64,000 nt of DNA from Rehmannia glutinosa (lineage: Eukaryota; Streptophyta; Magnoliopsida; Lamiales; Orobanchaceae), in NCBI GenBank assembly GCA_016081115.2, contig JABTTQ020003040.1:62001-126000 (forward strand), written 5' to 3'. Positions 1 through 11,154 of the stretch are shown here, in pieces. The translations under genes and the position numbers were made by a program. Positions within the stretch are counted from its first letter, which is position 1; every line of letters starts with the position of its first letter. The notes beneath the pieces were generated by a model. It had not been told where the DNA came from. It made no database searches and saw only the letters and a list, made by a program, of their open reading frames with translations.

Positions 1-478
1 CGGAAAACCGCGGTTTTTAACCGAAACCGGCGGTTTCGGTTAAACCGGCGGTTTTCAACGGTCAAATGATCTTGACCGTTGATCATCAACGGTCAAATGA
101 TCTTGACCGTTAATTTTTTCAAATTTTGAATTTTCAAAAAAAAAAAAAAAAAAGGTAAAACGGCGGTTTTAACCGAAACCGCGGTTTACGGTTAAAACCG
201 GCGGTTAACGGTCACAAAAGTGACCGTTTGAAATTTCAATTTCAATTTGAAATTTGAAATTCAAATTTCAAATTTCAAATTGTAAAAAAAAAAAAAATAG
301 AAAAACCGCCCGGTTAAACCGGCGTTTTGGTTTGAGAATCGGGAAAGTAACCTAACCTTAAAATTAAGGTTTACGGTTCCGGTTCGAACCGAAACGAACA
401 AAAACCGGGTCAACGGTTCGAAAACCGTTGACCACGGTTGAAACCGCTGATTCGCGGTTCGGTTCGAACCGTTGGACA
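1..478. repeat. CGGTTT/AAACCG-rich palindromic block, hAT-like subterminal DNA
   Basis: The stretch is dominated by short repeats of CGGTTT, AACCG and GGTTCGAACC in both orientations, with two poly(A) runs (about 137-153 and 283-297) and an AAATTTCAAATTT palindromic cluster at 228-282. Clustered AAACGG/CGGTTT hexamers are known in Ac/hAT transposons as transposase-binding subterminal repeats. No transposase, clear terminal inverted repeat or target duplication is visible, so the hAT link is inference. The only long ORF (minus strand, 261-479) simply translates the repeat. Confidence 0.4.
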
Positions 479-556
479 TGTCTAATCACAAGGAGATTTA
501 GTTGAGGTATATATGCCCAAGTTGGTCATGTTGAATTTATGGTTAAAAATATTATC

Positions 557-601
<45 letters not shown>

Positions 602-974
602 AAATAATCCGATAACACGGCAGAAACATACTTAGATCATCATAATTAAATTTACTTCTTAAAACTTAAATGAATGATACCCATTAACATCATAAAATAT
701 TGAATTATTCAGTGATGGAGCTTACTTTTATGGATACTACTTTGTGTATGATCATTTAGTAGACGTACTATCATATAATACAATTATAGTATTTTGGTGA
801 AACTGTTTCTATTACACAAAACATATTTAAGTTTTTTGATAAGGACCACATAAGTGTAAATAAAATCAGTCAAGATATGTAAAAGATCGCAAAAGAATCG
901 AAGAGGAATGAAGTCACATTAGGGGAACTAGGCCAATCTGAACTGAATAGAAACCGTACCTTTTATCGTAGGAT
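479..974. other. Gene-free AT-rich flank with (AT)n microsatellite
   Basis: There is no coding potential. It holds an (AT)n run at 559-599 and, just after it, a segment that recurs about 8.5 kb downstream (listed separately). It ends at the 5' LTR of the first copia element. Confidence 0.6.
541..646 (+). repeat. Direct repeat copy 1 around (AT)n
   Basis: The (AT)n run is followed by a segment reading aataatccgataacacggc and then agaaacatacttagat. A near-identical segment in the same orientation follows another (AT)n run at 9070-9096. Similarity seems to continue weakly into the AT-rich sequence on the right. The two copies bracket the copia, LINE and MITE block. Confidence 0.6.
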
Positions 975-1165
975 TCTATCAAGAGTGTAAACATAACAGA
1001 GTTAATTAGCTAAATGTAACAGAATGTCAAATCATTAGGTAGTTAGAAGATTAGTTAACGGTCCTATAGCTCTATAAATAACCCTCAACCGTATCATATC
1101 AAGTTTTTCAAGATGATCAATAACACGTCTTCATCTTCAATGGTAGTTTATCTTCTATCTTAACA
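975..1165 (+). repeat. 5' LTR of copia 1
   Basis: This 191-bp block recurs at 5270-5462. It begins TCTATCAAGAG, where the 3' copy has the expected TG start (TGTATCAAGAG), and ends in ...TTAACA directly before the primer-binding site. It contains a TATA box at 1073-1080. Confidence 0.92.
1073..1080 (+). promoter_or_regulatory. TATA box in 5' LTR of copia 1
   Basis: TATAAATA lies about 90 bp before the LTR end and is conserved in the 3' LTR at 5370-5377. This is the usual place for the RNA polymerase II start of a short copia LTR. Confidence 0.6.
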
Positions 1166-1178
1166 TGGTATCCAGAGC
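1166..1178 (+). other. Primer-binding site (tRNA-iMet type), copia 1
   Basis: TGGTATCCAGAGC follows the LTR end immediately. It is the standard plant copia site complementary to initiator-methionine tRNA (TGGTATCAGAGC) with one extra C. Confidence 0.85.
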
Positions 1179-1216
1179 CAATCCATAATTTTTTTTGGAT
1201 CCAAATTGTTCCTAGC

Positions 1217-2150
1217 ATGGCAAATCTTCAGCTGCCTACCTTTCCTACTTTCACTGTGCGATTGGATCGCAATAATTTCTCTTTCTCGCGTGTTCAAGTT
1301 ACGCCACGCCACGAGTTCGAGCACATGGCTTTGAGGATTTTCTCCCGGGAACATCTCCTTCTCCACCTCAATTCCTTGATGATGCAGATACTGGTAATGC
1401 AATTCCAAATCCTGCATACACTATATGGATGAGAAAAGATCAGTTCTTATATAGTTGGTTGTTAAGTTCGATTTTGAATCTATGTTAGGTTACATAAATC
1501 GATGTTCTACTTGGTGATATTTGGAGAATTTTTTATGGTTTATTTCGCACACAATCGAGAACTCGATTATTGCATTTAAAACGTTTGCTTCATAAACATA
1601 AGAAATGAGACCTGAGTATAGAGGATTATGTTCTGCAAATGACTGGTATATCTGATCAGATTCGAACTGCAGGGCAAGAAATTTCTGATGATGAATTAAT
1701 TCTGGACATCTTAAATGGCCTGACACCAGAATTTGAATCAGTAGTTGTTGTTCTCACATCTAGAATTGGAAATTTGAGCATTTCTGAGATGCAATTTGTG
1801 TTACAAACACATGAATTACGCTTAAATCAGCAAAATTCATCTGTCACACACCTTACAAGCTTTCAATCTTCATCCAAGTACCAACTCTCCATATGTTAAT
1901 CTTGCTACCAAGAGGTTTACTCCTAATTCAGGTGGTTTCAGGCCTCCTAGAGGTAGTTTTCAAGGCAGATCTAGAGGCAGGGGTCGATTTTTTGGAGGTG
2001 GATCTAGAGTCATATGCCAGATCTGTGGGAAGAATAACCATGTAGCTTCAAAATGCTTCAAGTGGTTTGATCATAACTACCAAGGATTGGAAAATTCTCT
2101 CTCGATTTTGATCAACTCCTCGGGCTCACTACACCACTCGGTTTCCTCGA
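1217..2150 (+). pseudogene. copia 1 gag, frame-broken
   Basis: The first ATG after the primer-binding site (1217) opens a gag-like N-terminus, followed by frameshifts near 1300-1640. A second readable stretch (1639-1899) has the helical look of a copia capsid (LDILNGLTPEFESVV). Downstream is an R/G-rich linker and a zinc knuckle CQICGKNNHVASKC (CX2CX4HX4C) at 2015-2056, the nucleic-acid-binding nucleocapsid motif. The role would be assembly of the virus-like particle in the cytoplasm. The knuckle and its place before the protease make the assignment firm; the protein is not producible as it stands. Confidence 0.85.
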
Positions 2151-2208
2151 GAATCGGATACCTCTCCATCTTGTCTCTCTATTCCTCGGTTCTAGTAATA
2201 CTCACTCT

Positions 2209-5200
2209 TTGAATGTTGCACAACCTACAGGTCCTTCTACATCTTCAGGAGAGTGGTTTATGGACAGTGGAGCCACTCACCATGTCACTTCCAATCTTGG
2301 CAACTTATCCATCCATGCTCCATATCAAGGTAAAACAAAGCTTGTTGTGGGTAATGGTACTTCAGCTTCTATTTCTCAAATAGGTTCTACACATTTTCCT
2401 AGCTTCAATCCTTTTAAATCCCTCACACTTCACCATGTTCTTTTTGTTCCTGATATTACAAAAAACTTACTCAGCATTTCCAAATTCATTAAGGACAACA
2501 ATGTATTCATTGAATTTCATGAATCTTATTGTGTTGTCAAGGACCAGAGAACACATCAAATCTTGCTGAGGGGACTTCTTAAAGATGACCTCTATCAACT
2601 GAACCTCTCCAGTTTTTCTCTCACATTTGCTGCAGCTTGCACAGCAAGTTCCACTCCACATCTCTCTTACAATTTTAATTATGTTTCCCTTGTAAATTCT
2701 GGAAATAAATCTTGTACTTCTGATGTTTGGCATCAAAGATTAGGCCATCCTTGTCATAATTTTTTCACTCATGTACTCAAACATCTGAATTTTCCCTCTT
2801 CATTCAATAAAATTTCTTTTTGTGAAGCTTGTAAATATGGCAAACAACACAGTGATCATTTCTCCCTTCCTCCTCACACACATCTCAACCATTTGAACTC
2901 ATTCATAGTGATGTTTGGGGTCCAGTATCTTGTTGTTCTAGAGATGGTTTTAAATATTATGTTCATTTTATGGATGACCACAACAGATTTACATGGATCT
3001 ATCCTATGCACTCAAAAATCCAAGTTCAATCCATTTTCATACAATGATCACCACACAATGTAACACAACCATAAAATGTGTTCAATCAAATTGGGGTGGG
3101 GAATACAGACCTTTAAAATCCATTCTCCAAACTCTAGGCATTCTTTTCAGACACCCTTGCCCCCACACACATCAGCAAAATGACAAAGCAGAAAGAAAAC
3201 ACCAACACATCACATAACTTGGTCTTACACTGCTTGCTCAAGCCTCTCTTCCTCAAAAATTCTGGTGGGATGCATTCTCTACTGCCACATACTTAATAAA
3301 CAGACTACCATCCTCAGTTCTTCATTTCAAATCCCCTTTTCAGACCCTTTATCACAAGCCACCTGATTACACTCTTCTTAAGTGTTTTGGATGTGCTTGT
3401 TTTCTATACCTTTGTCCCTATAATAACTCTAAGCTTCAGTTCAGAACTTCTAAGTGTATTTTTCTAGGTTATAGTCCAGAACACAAAGGCTACAAGTGTT
3501 ATCATCCATCTGATAGAATCTATATATCCAAAATTGTTGCTTTCAATGAAAGTGGTTTTCCTTTTCCTACTCTGTGCTCAACCTCTTCTTCCAAATCTCC
3601 TCAAATCTCTAGCTCTTTACCTCTCCTTCCTATTCACAATCATCCTCCTGCCCTCACCTCATCTCTTGTCCTGCCTCCACCACCTCCTCCTCTCATGCCA
3701 GGTCCTAGTCATTCTATGACTACTAGGTCCAAAAATGGCATTTTCAAGCCAAAAGCTTCACTTCTAATTTTCCATCCACTGAACCTACCAGTACTCAGCA
3801 AGCTTTGTCTATACCTCAGTGGAAATTGGCTATGGATGAGGAGTATGATGCTCTCATGAGAAATCATACTTGGGAGCTGGTGCCATTCTCTGAACACATG
3901 AATCTTGTTACTAGTAAATGGATTTTCAGAATTAAGCATAGGGCTGATGGATCAGTTGAGAGGTTGAAAGCTATATTGGTGGCTAGAGGTTTTCAACAAA
4001 ATGCTGACATTGATTTCTTTGATACTTTTAGCCCTGTTGTAAAGCCCCTAACCATCAGAATTATGTTCTCTCTAGTTGTTACAAAGGGTTGGAAAGTGCA
4101 TTAAGTGGATGTGAATAATGCCTTCCTAAAGGGTGACCTAAAATAAGCAGTTTACATGGCACAACATGAGGGCTATGTGAACTCTCAAAAGCCTACACAA
4201 GTTAAAAGCCTTTTTGTTGTCTCTTGGTTTACAGAATTCAGTGACAGACTCCTATTTCCTCTTTGTTCTATAGATGTGTTGCTGGCAAAATTTTGATGGT
4301 CCTTGTCTATGTTGATGACATTTTAATCACTGGGGATGATGGTGCTGATATTACTCAACTTATTGAAGTTCTAGACAAACAATTTTCTTTAAAAATCCTT
4401 GGAAAGGTCAGCTATTTTCTAGGTCTAGAAGCTCATAAAGTTACAAATGGTATTCTATTAACTCAGTCCAAGTACATTTCTGATTTTCTTGCTAAAGCTT
4501 CAATGCAAAATTGCTCTCCCACTCCTACTCCTTCATGTCCCATATGAAGTTGTCTTTGAATGATAGTCCATTGTTTGATAAACCTTCAGTCTACAGGAGC
4601 ATTGTTGGTGCTTTGCAATATTTAACCATGACCAGGCCAGATATCTCTTACATAGTTAATAAACTCAGTCAGTTTCTACATTCCCCCTCCATTACACATT
4701 GGAAGGCTTGCAAAAGAGTTCTCAGGTTTTTATAAGGCACTAAACACCTTGGTCTTCTATTCAGACCGGTTTCCAGGATGGTTTTAGAAGGCTATTCTGA
4801 TGCAGATTGGGCCAGCAACATAGATGACAGGAGGTCAACCAGTGGATATTGTATTTACTTGGGTGGAAATATCATTGCTTGGAGCTCTAAGAAACAATCA
4901 GTGGTTGCTAGGAGTAGTACTAAATCTGAGTACAGATCATTGGCTTTGGCTGCCACTGAACTAGTGTGGATCAAGGCCTTATTGCAGGAGCTCGGTCTCT
5001 CTCTTCCTCAGTCATCCATCCTATGGTGTGATAATGCAGGAGCGATTACTCTTGCTAGTAATCCATCATTTCATGCCCGCACAAAACACATTGAGATAGA
5101 TGTCCATTTTATCAGGGAGAAAGTCAGCTGCAAGGAAATTGAAGTAAGATATATTCCCTCTGAAAATCAAGCTGCAGATATCTTAACCAAACCCTTATCC

Positions 5201-5308
5201 ATTCCTAGATTTGGATGCTCAACAACAAGTTGTGTCTTTTTCTTTTTCCTGGTTCGGATTCAAATGGGGTGTATCAAGAGTGTAAACATAACAGAGTTAG
5301 TTAGCTAA
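2209..5308 (+). pseudogene. copia 1 pol (protease, integrase, RT, RNase H), broken
   Basis: Domains in order. Protease has the active-site motif MDSGATHH (2260-2283). The GAG-pre-integrase region has WHQRLGHP near 2728, and FCEACKYGKQH near 2818 is part of the integrase zinc-binding region. The integrase core lies in pieces at about 2908-3250, including a decayed QQND.AERKH segment. RT has SKWIFRIKHRADGS near 3914 and the catalytic YVDD box at 4308-4319. RNase H runs from YSDADWA (about 4793) to ADILTKP (about 5173). Stops and frameshifts lie near 3060, 3216, 4104, 4547 and 4735, and the palm region before YVDD is shortened. RNase H is the longest intact part. The last ORF reads into the 3' LTR. 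Confidence 0.92.
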
Positions 5309-5462
5309 ATGTAATAGAATGTCAAATCTGTTAGGTAGTTAGAAGATTAGTTAACAGGTCCTATAGCTCTATAAATAACCCCTCAACGTGTATCATATCA
5401 AGTTCTTCAAGATGATCAATAACACATCTTAATCTTCAATGGTAGTTTATCTTCTATCTTAA
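5270..5462 (+). repeat. 3' LTR of copia 1 with upstream polypurine tract
   Basis: It starts TGTATCAAGAG directly after a short purine-rich tract AAATGGGG (5262-5269) and matches the 5' LTR to ...TCTTAA. The final CA is missing and the sequence passes directly into LINE DNA, so the right junction has been altered. Confidence 0.9.
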
Positions 5463-5474
5463 TGATTCAACTTC

Positions 5475-6938
5475 ATGAAAGAAAAAGCACTAAACAAAAT
5501 GAAAAATCGGCAAAGTAGTTGGCCTAGATGATATACCAATTGAAGCATGGAAATATCTAGGTGGAGTTGGAATTGCATGGCTTACTAAATTATTTAATAT
5601 TTTCCTAAGAACTAAGAAAATGCCAAATGAATGGAGAAAAAATATATTGATACCTATATATAAAAACAAAGGGGATATACAATATTGTGCAAATTACAGG
5701 GGAATTAAATTAATAAGTCATACAACGAAACTATGAGAAAGAGTTATAGAAGCAAGAATAAGAAATGAAACTAGTATATTAGATAATCAATTTGGCTTCA
5801 TGCCAGGAAAATCCACAATTGAAGCTATACACTTAATTAGACGATTATGTGAACAATATAACGAGAGAAAACAAGATTTACATATGGTTTTTATTGATCT
5901 TGAAAAGGCATACGATAGAGTCAACCGAGATATAATGTGGCGCGTATTGGAAAAAAGAGGAATAAAAATAGCTTACATGGATGCCATAAAAGATATGTAT
6001 GATGATATAACAAGATGTATCAGGACACCAACAGGAATATCTAGTGAATTCCCAAATACTATAGGTTTGCATCAGGGATCCGCTCTAAGCCCTTACCTTT
6101 TTATCCTAATAATTGATGAAATCACTAAACACTTACAAAAATCCATCTCTGAATGTATGCTATTTGCGGACGATATAGTTTTAATTGATGAAACAAGAGA
6201 AGGAGTAAATGCAAAATTAGAAGTTTGGAGAGAAGCACTCGAATCAAAAGGTTTTACTATAAGTAGGGCTAAAACAGAATACATGGAATGCCACTTTACT
6301 AAAAACAACAGGAACAATGAGACGAAGTTAAAATTGATGGACATGAAGTGAGTATAACAAAGAGTTTTAAATACTTAGGATCTATAATTGAATAGAATGG
6401 AGAAATCAATAAAGATGTCACACATAGGATCCAGACGGGTTGGAATAAATGGAGGAGTGCATCTTCTATCCTTTGTGACCGTAAAATACCATTAAAATTG
6501 AAAGAAAATTTTTATAAAATGGCCATAAGACCCGCAATGCTTTATGGAGCAGAATGTTGGGCGACTAAATATGAACACGAACAAAAAAATGAGGGTAGCA
6601 GAGATGAGAATGTTAAGATGGATGTGCGGACACACTAGATTAGATAGAATAAGAAATGAACACATTAGAAATAAGTGGGAGTAGCACCTATAGATGAGAA
6701 AATTAGAGAAACACGATTAAGATGGTTTGGACATGTTCATAGGAGACCTTTAGATGCACCTGTGCGATGTTTAGAAGGTAGAGAATCACTCACACAAATC
6801 AAAAGAGGCAGAGGTAGACATAAAAAGACTTGGAAAGAAGCTGTTAAACAAGACATGCTATACCTAGAAATAAATGAAAATATGGCTTATGACCGTAAAC
6901 GATGGCGCGATATGATCCGTATAGCCGACCCCACGTAG
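5475..6938 (+). pseudogene. RTE LINE reverse transcriptase, broken
   Basis: It opens inside the RT fingers (GLDDIPIEAWKYL, near 5523), followed by NYRGIKL near 5693. A stop at about 5735 precedes the best ORF (5800-6351), which has the palm motif [13 protein letters not shown] (about 5890), HQGSALSP (about 6070) and the catalytic FADD box at 6163-6174 (LINE equivalent of YXDD). After a frameshift near 6350 come YGAECWATK (about 6543) and the C-terminal segment [12 protein letters not shown] (about 6715), ending at 6938 with a stop right before the terminal repeat. The enzyme would copy its own RNA at a nicked chromosomal target; this copy is dead. Confidence 0.9.
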
Positions 6939-6974
6939 TGGGATTAAGGCTTAGTTTGTTGTTGTTGTTGTTGT
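5475..6974 (+). mobile_element. 5'-truncated RTE-type LINE
   Basis: The block carries a non-LTR reverse transcriptase and ends in a (TTG)n tail at about 6955-6974 just after the last codon. A short tandem repeat in place of poly(A), with almost no 3' UTR, is characteristic of RTE-clade LINEs. The endonuclease half and the start of the RT are missing, the common outcome of incomplete target-primed reverse transcription. No flanking duplication was found. Confidence 0.88.
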
Positions 6975-7016
6975 ATATGTAAAATCCATTAAACAATAAA
7001 TGAACCTATTAATAAT

Positions 7017-7301
7017 GAGTGACACTATTCACACTCGCTTAATTTTCCTATAAGTACACCGCATCTCTATTAATATTATATAAATGTCATGAATTTCAAA
7101 AGACTGTATACATCTACTACCCTAAAATTTATGTCACGCGATTGTGCCACAAAGTCATGTGTCACATGATCATGTTAAAATTGGGGTTTAATTGGAGGCA
7201 GAATAAATTGAGGAATGTTTGGGGTGTATTAAGTAAATAGATTGTATTTAAAAAGAGAGAGAATGTATTTAGAAGAAAATAGAGTGTGAATAGCGTCATC
7301 C
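7017..7301. mobile_element. MITE-like element with about 20-bp terminal inverted repeats
   Basis: The left end GAGTGACACTATTCACACTC (7017-7036) is the inverted counterpart of the right end at 7282-7301 (reverse complement GGATGACGCTATTCACACTC), with three mismatches in 20. The interior is AT-rich and non-coding. AATAAT lies directly outside both ends (7011-7016, 7302-7307) and may be a target duplication, but in AT-rich DNA that is weak. Size and structure fit a MITE; superfamily not determined. Confidence 0.65.
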
Positions 7302-8386
7302 AATAATAACATTAATGAAAACAACAATAATAATAATTGTAGTGGTAATAATAATAATTCTATAATAATAGCACATGATTAAATTTATTATGCTTCATTT
7401 AGATTGATGGATTTGGAGCTACTGATTTCAAATATATATTATATAATAACCTTTAATTCTGGAATACGCTAGAGCCACCATTTACGGAGAATCCAGGTAC
7501 ATTATTAGAACTGATCATTCAATCTTAGGATCATAGAGGTGTTTATTGCAACTTTAACTGTATTTGCAGATTAATATCAAGAATTTAAGGAATCAAATAA
7601 TACATTTGGGCTCTTGTCTCCACAGAAGGCAAAACCATGTAGCTGAATTTGAAAATCTGCCTTGTAACAATCATTCAATTGTTAATATGTAGTTTGGTGA
7701 ATTAAGAATGGGGACTTACGTTAACCTTAAAGACACAAAGCCTTATATTCAATGGCGTAGTCAGGAAATAAATAGGGGTGAGCCGATACAAAAAATTGGG
7801 GGTGGGCCAGATGAAAAACTAAAAGAAAAATCATATAAATATTAAATAAAAAAATTCTTAAAAATTTACCCACTAAAAGAAAAAAAAAAAAAAAAGGGGG
7901 GAGGGAGGGAGGGGAGGGCGGGTTAGTTGCAAAATGATGACACTAACTATACTCCAGTAGTAAATAAGGACACTAAGTTTGCGGGCTTTTAATTTAGGAC
8001 ATTAACTTTAAAATCGTAGCAAATTGAGGACAAATTGAACTCGAATTGCCGAAATTTGGGTTAATTGTCACGTGGACCTTAATGTTGAACCTGAATGTGC
8101 CCAAACTTGTTTGATTTTTTTTTAATTTTTTTTTAACAAATTCATATAATAAACTCTTTTTTACTTGTCCTTAACTTATTTGTCGGTAATTTCTACCACA
8201 ATGTTTCCATCTGATTCTCGAATTTGTACTTTTGTTTTTATATATGTAATATTGGTCTCAAATTATAGATTTTAAAGAGATAATTAATTTGATATATTAT
8301 AGATCATCTAAAACATGTTACAAAATTCAAATGAAAAATTTATTATGAATCAAACTTTTGATTGTAAACAAAATTTACATACAGTT
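7302..8386. other. Gene-free AT-rich region
   Basis: No ORF or RNA gene was recognised. It holds short AAT-rich microsatellite DNA near 7322-7375 and a poly(A) to poly(G) purine run at about 7876-7920. A segment at 7930-8090 recurrently uses phrases such as AGGACACTAA and TTTAAAATCGTAGCAAATT, typical of degraded LTR or non-autonomous repeat DNA. I cannot assign it to a family. Confidence 0.5.
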
Positions 8387-8604
8387 GAATTTCATCACAT
8401 AAGACCATGTTAGTGTAATTTCACGAATTTCACGAAATGAGACCATGGTAGTGTATTTTCATGAATTTCACAACATAAGAAAATGTTAGTGTAAATTCAC
8501 GATATGAGACCATGTTAATGTAATTTTACGATTGTGTTAGTGTGATTTCGTGAACTTCACGATATAAGATAATGTTAGTGTAATTTTACGAATTTCACAA
8601 TGAC
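8387..8604 (+). repeat. Degenerate 38-bp tandem repeat
   Basis: About six copies of a unit beginning GAATTTCAC and containing ATGTTAGTGTAATTT follow one another head to tail. The first three units and the sixth are 38 bp; the fourth and fifth are shortened to about 29 and 22 bp. It is non-coding. It looks like a minisatellite grown by replication slippage or unequal exchange. Confidence 0.8.
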
Positions 8605-9054
8605 TAGACAAAAGTGTGGTGGGTCATATGTTGATCCCATTGATAAAAGGTAGTTTGATCATTCAGTGTAGAAAAGAGATTTGTGGTAATAGACCAAACT
8701 TGCCACTTATGATTTGTGAAAGTGAAAAATAACCATGTTTTTCATAAATATATTTTTGGTTATTTTGACTAAAAACTGGCGGTCATATCCTTCGTGTATT
8801 GTTTGGTGAGGTACTTGGCCATTTTTTAAAAAATTGATGTAGTATAGATGATATTAGATCATGGAGTATATTTCACAAAAGATTATGTAACTACTGCCTT
8901 TTTTTGTGGTAATGGATGAATTATTTTGGACTAATTTACCCTTTTTTTATATGTTAACTAGGAAATAAATTTTTTGTAGGCTTGTTAAATATAGGCCGTT
9001 AAAAAATTTGATTGGTTGAGATTTGTTCCTATAGACTCACTCTATGTAGTTTTC

Positions 9055-9150
9055 TCATATAATCCAATCTATATATATATATATATATATATATATGAAT
9101 AAATCCAATAACACAGCAGAAACATACTTAGATTGTTAAATTTAAAGTTA
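9055..9150 (+). repeat. Direct repeat copy 2 around (AT)n
   Basis: The (AT)n run at 9070-9096 is followed by aataaatccaataacacagc and then agaaacatacttagat, matching the segment at 600-640 except for a few substitutions. Sequence on the left (ATAATCCAAT) also resembles the left side of copy 1 (ATTATCCGAT). See the finding on this pair. Confidence 0.6.
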
Positions 9151-10879
9151 GTGCATAAAATATAAATAAATTATATCTATTAAAATCTTAAAATATCAAT
9201 TTATTTATGAGGGTGATTTTGTCATTGTACGAGTGGATACCTGACACATAAGAATATCACACATGTACTACAAAGATGACAATGAGTCTGATGATAGTAT
9301 TAGTGTCAAGGAAATATGGGGTTGAGGCAAGATCTTAGAAGAGGCCTAAGTAAGAGAAAAATATTATTAAAAAAGATTTAGAGGGTTTTATTTATATATC
9401 TTCCCTATTTTTCAGATGCAAAATCATTTATTAAAGTTTTATACTCAAGATGTTCCATCTCACATACTATTTTCAGAAGATATTATACTTAATCCATTTA
9501 ATCTATCTTGGAACACAATTGATCTTAAATAGAAGTTTAAAATATTAATTTTAAAATATATTTTTGAACAAAATCAACTGTCACATGTATGGTTGATAAT
9601 ATTATATATACGGGATATATGTATTTGGAAAAGAAACTAACTTTTTTTTAATGCAATTTAGTACCTCAATTAGACTATTACTTTCTATGTTCAAAGTTTC
9701 TTTTAATACTCTTAATATAATCAAATAGAATAAAAATTAAATTAATATATTAAAGCGATGGAAAGATAAAACCTGAGCAAATCCAATCTATGCCTTTTCT
9801 CTTCCATGGCTAATAGTTAAAGATTTGTTATGTAAAATTTTGAAAAAAATAGTAGAGATGCTACCAGTAATATTGTAGATTATTTATGATAAAATTATGC
9901 TCTTACATTTATATAAAATCCAATTGAACGTGTACATGCTAATCAAACACCAACTAATTCCTATTTTTAGGTTTTTATTTATCCAATAAAAAAGGATTGC
10001 AGTGTTACATCTTTTCATTTATAAAGTAATTAAAGAGACTAGTTATCTTCTATCTTCTAAGCACTTAATTTTCCACTATTGCACTTTATAATGTTTCTCA
10101 TTAATTATGCCCACAATGTTCAAATTTTGGAAACAAAAATAATTTTATTCTTTATATATATATTAGGCCAAATTGCAAAATATACCCAGTAACTTTTAAG
10201 TAGTGGCAAAAGAGGATTATATTTTGTTTAAGTGGCAATTTATGCCCTGGACAATTTTGCCCTTATGGTCCAATAGCAAATTAGGTCCTTTATCTTTCAA
10301 AGGTAGCAATTATAGTCCTATAACTTTCAAAATTTAGCAATTTCAATCCTGTCATACCCTGCTATTTTCCAAAAACCCCAATTTCAAGGATTATGAAAAT
10401 TTACATTTTCTGATACCTATTTCCGTTCGTGGCATTGTTACACCTACTTAGATCCAGTCTCTATTCAGAGGTTTTAAGTGGATCATGTCAGGTTTCCAGC
10501 CTATAAACTCAATAGGACATACTTCTGTAAATTCTTCATAATTCAAAATCGATTTCAGACTAAAGTGTTTAGATAAAACGGATATAGTCCATTACGACCA
10601 TATCAGGCCCAACATGCTTCCGTAAAATTAATAAATCCCTTAAAATTCATACCTCTTTTGACCGAAATAGCACCGGGTTAAGTGGTTCGCAACTCCACTG
10701 ATCGGAAAATTCTTGTCCCCGGATCGTTTGACAAACGGCTCCTCACTGTTCAACCTCACCTCGGGAAGATGATGATCGCAAGTTATCCGACTCCTTCGTA
10801 AATCGCTCAAAGACACGGCCTTGGTTCGTTTCCTACTCCAAGGCGTAAAAGTAATTCTTCAAAGGGGATTGATTAATAG
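9151..10879. other. Gene-free region, AT-rich then mixed
   Basis: 9151-10160 is very AT-rich without ORFs. 10163-10350 repeatedly uses phrases like AGTGGCAA, TAGCAATT and CCTATAACTTTCAAA, suggesting an old repeat. 10350-10879 is less AT-rich, still without ORFs, and may be older repeat DNA or the far 3' flank of the pararetrovirus. The viral boundary near 10880 is approximate. Confidence 0.5.
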
Positions 10880-10910
10880 TACATTATGTACACATGTTGA
10901 ACAAACAACC

Positions 10911-10921
10911 TTTATTTTATT
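10911..10921 (-). terminator. Candidate poly(A) signal of the pararetrovirus
   Basis: On the minus strand the sequence reads AATAAAATAAA, two overlapping AATAAA signals, about 200-250 nt downstream of the promoter-like region at 11155-11231. Caulimovirid pregenomic RNA is terminally redundant because the poly(A) site lies a short way after the transcription start, and this spacing fits. Confidence 0.55.
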
Positions 10922-11154
10922 AAGAACTTATAGAAAGATTTATTACATCAGTAATCTCCTTTTGGGAGGAGAAAACCTGTTTAGCCTCTCATAAAGGCTA
11001 TCACACTCTTGTACATAAAATTAAAAAACTAAAACTGAAAACTGAAAACACTCTCGAAATTCTAAACTCACAACAGAAAGAATTTTACAAAGAAAGTTTA
11101 TTGTAAGAAGACTAAGGAAAATATTCGATATCCTCAGCCTCCTTCAAACTCTGG

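Larger units (their letters stand above)
975..5462 (+). mobile_element. Compact Ty1/copia retrotransposon, decayed (copia 1)
   Basis: Matching short LTRs (975-1165 and 5270-5462), a tRNA-iMet-type primer-binding site and a purine tract frame a gag-pol in the order zinc knuckle, protease, integrase, reverse transcriptase, RNase H. Integrase before RT makes it Ty1/copia. The total of 4.5 kb with about 190-bp LTRs fits the small Ale/Retrofit-like lineages, but clade placement needs an RT tree. The element cannot be autonomous: gag is frame-broken, integrase and RT contain stops, and the segment between the RT core and the YVDD box (about 4100-4290) is shortened. No clean target-site duplication is visible because the 3' LTR end is lost against the LINE. 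Confidence 0.93.

Noticed and set aside
261..479. 72-codon minus-strand ORF
   Set aside because: It is a translation of the CGGTTT-rich low-complexity block.
6878..6974. (TTG)n as an independent microsatellite
   Set aside because: It sits immediately after the last codon of the LINE, as expected for an RTE 3' end.
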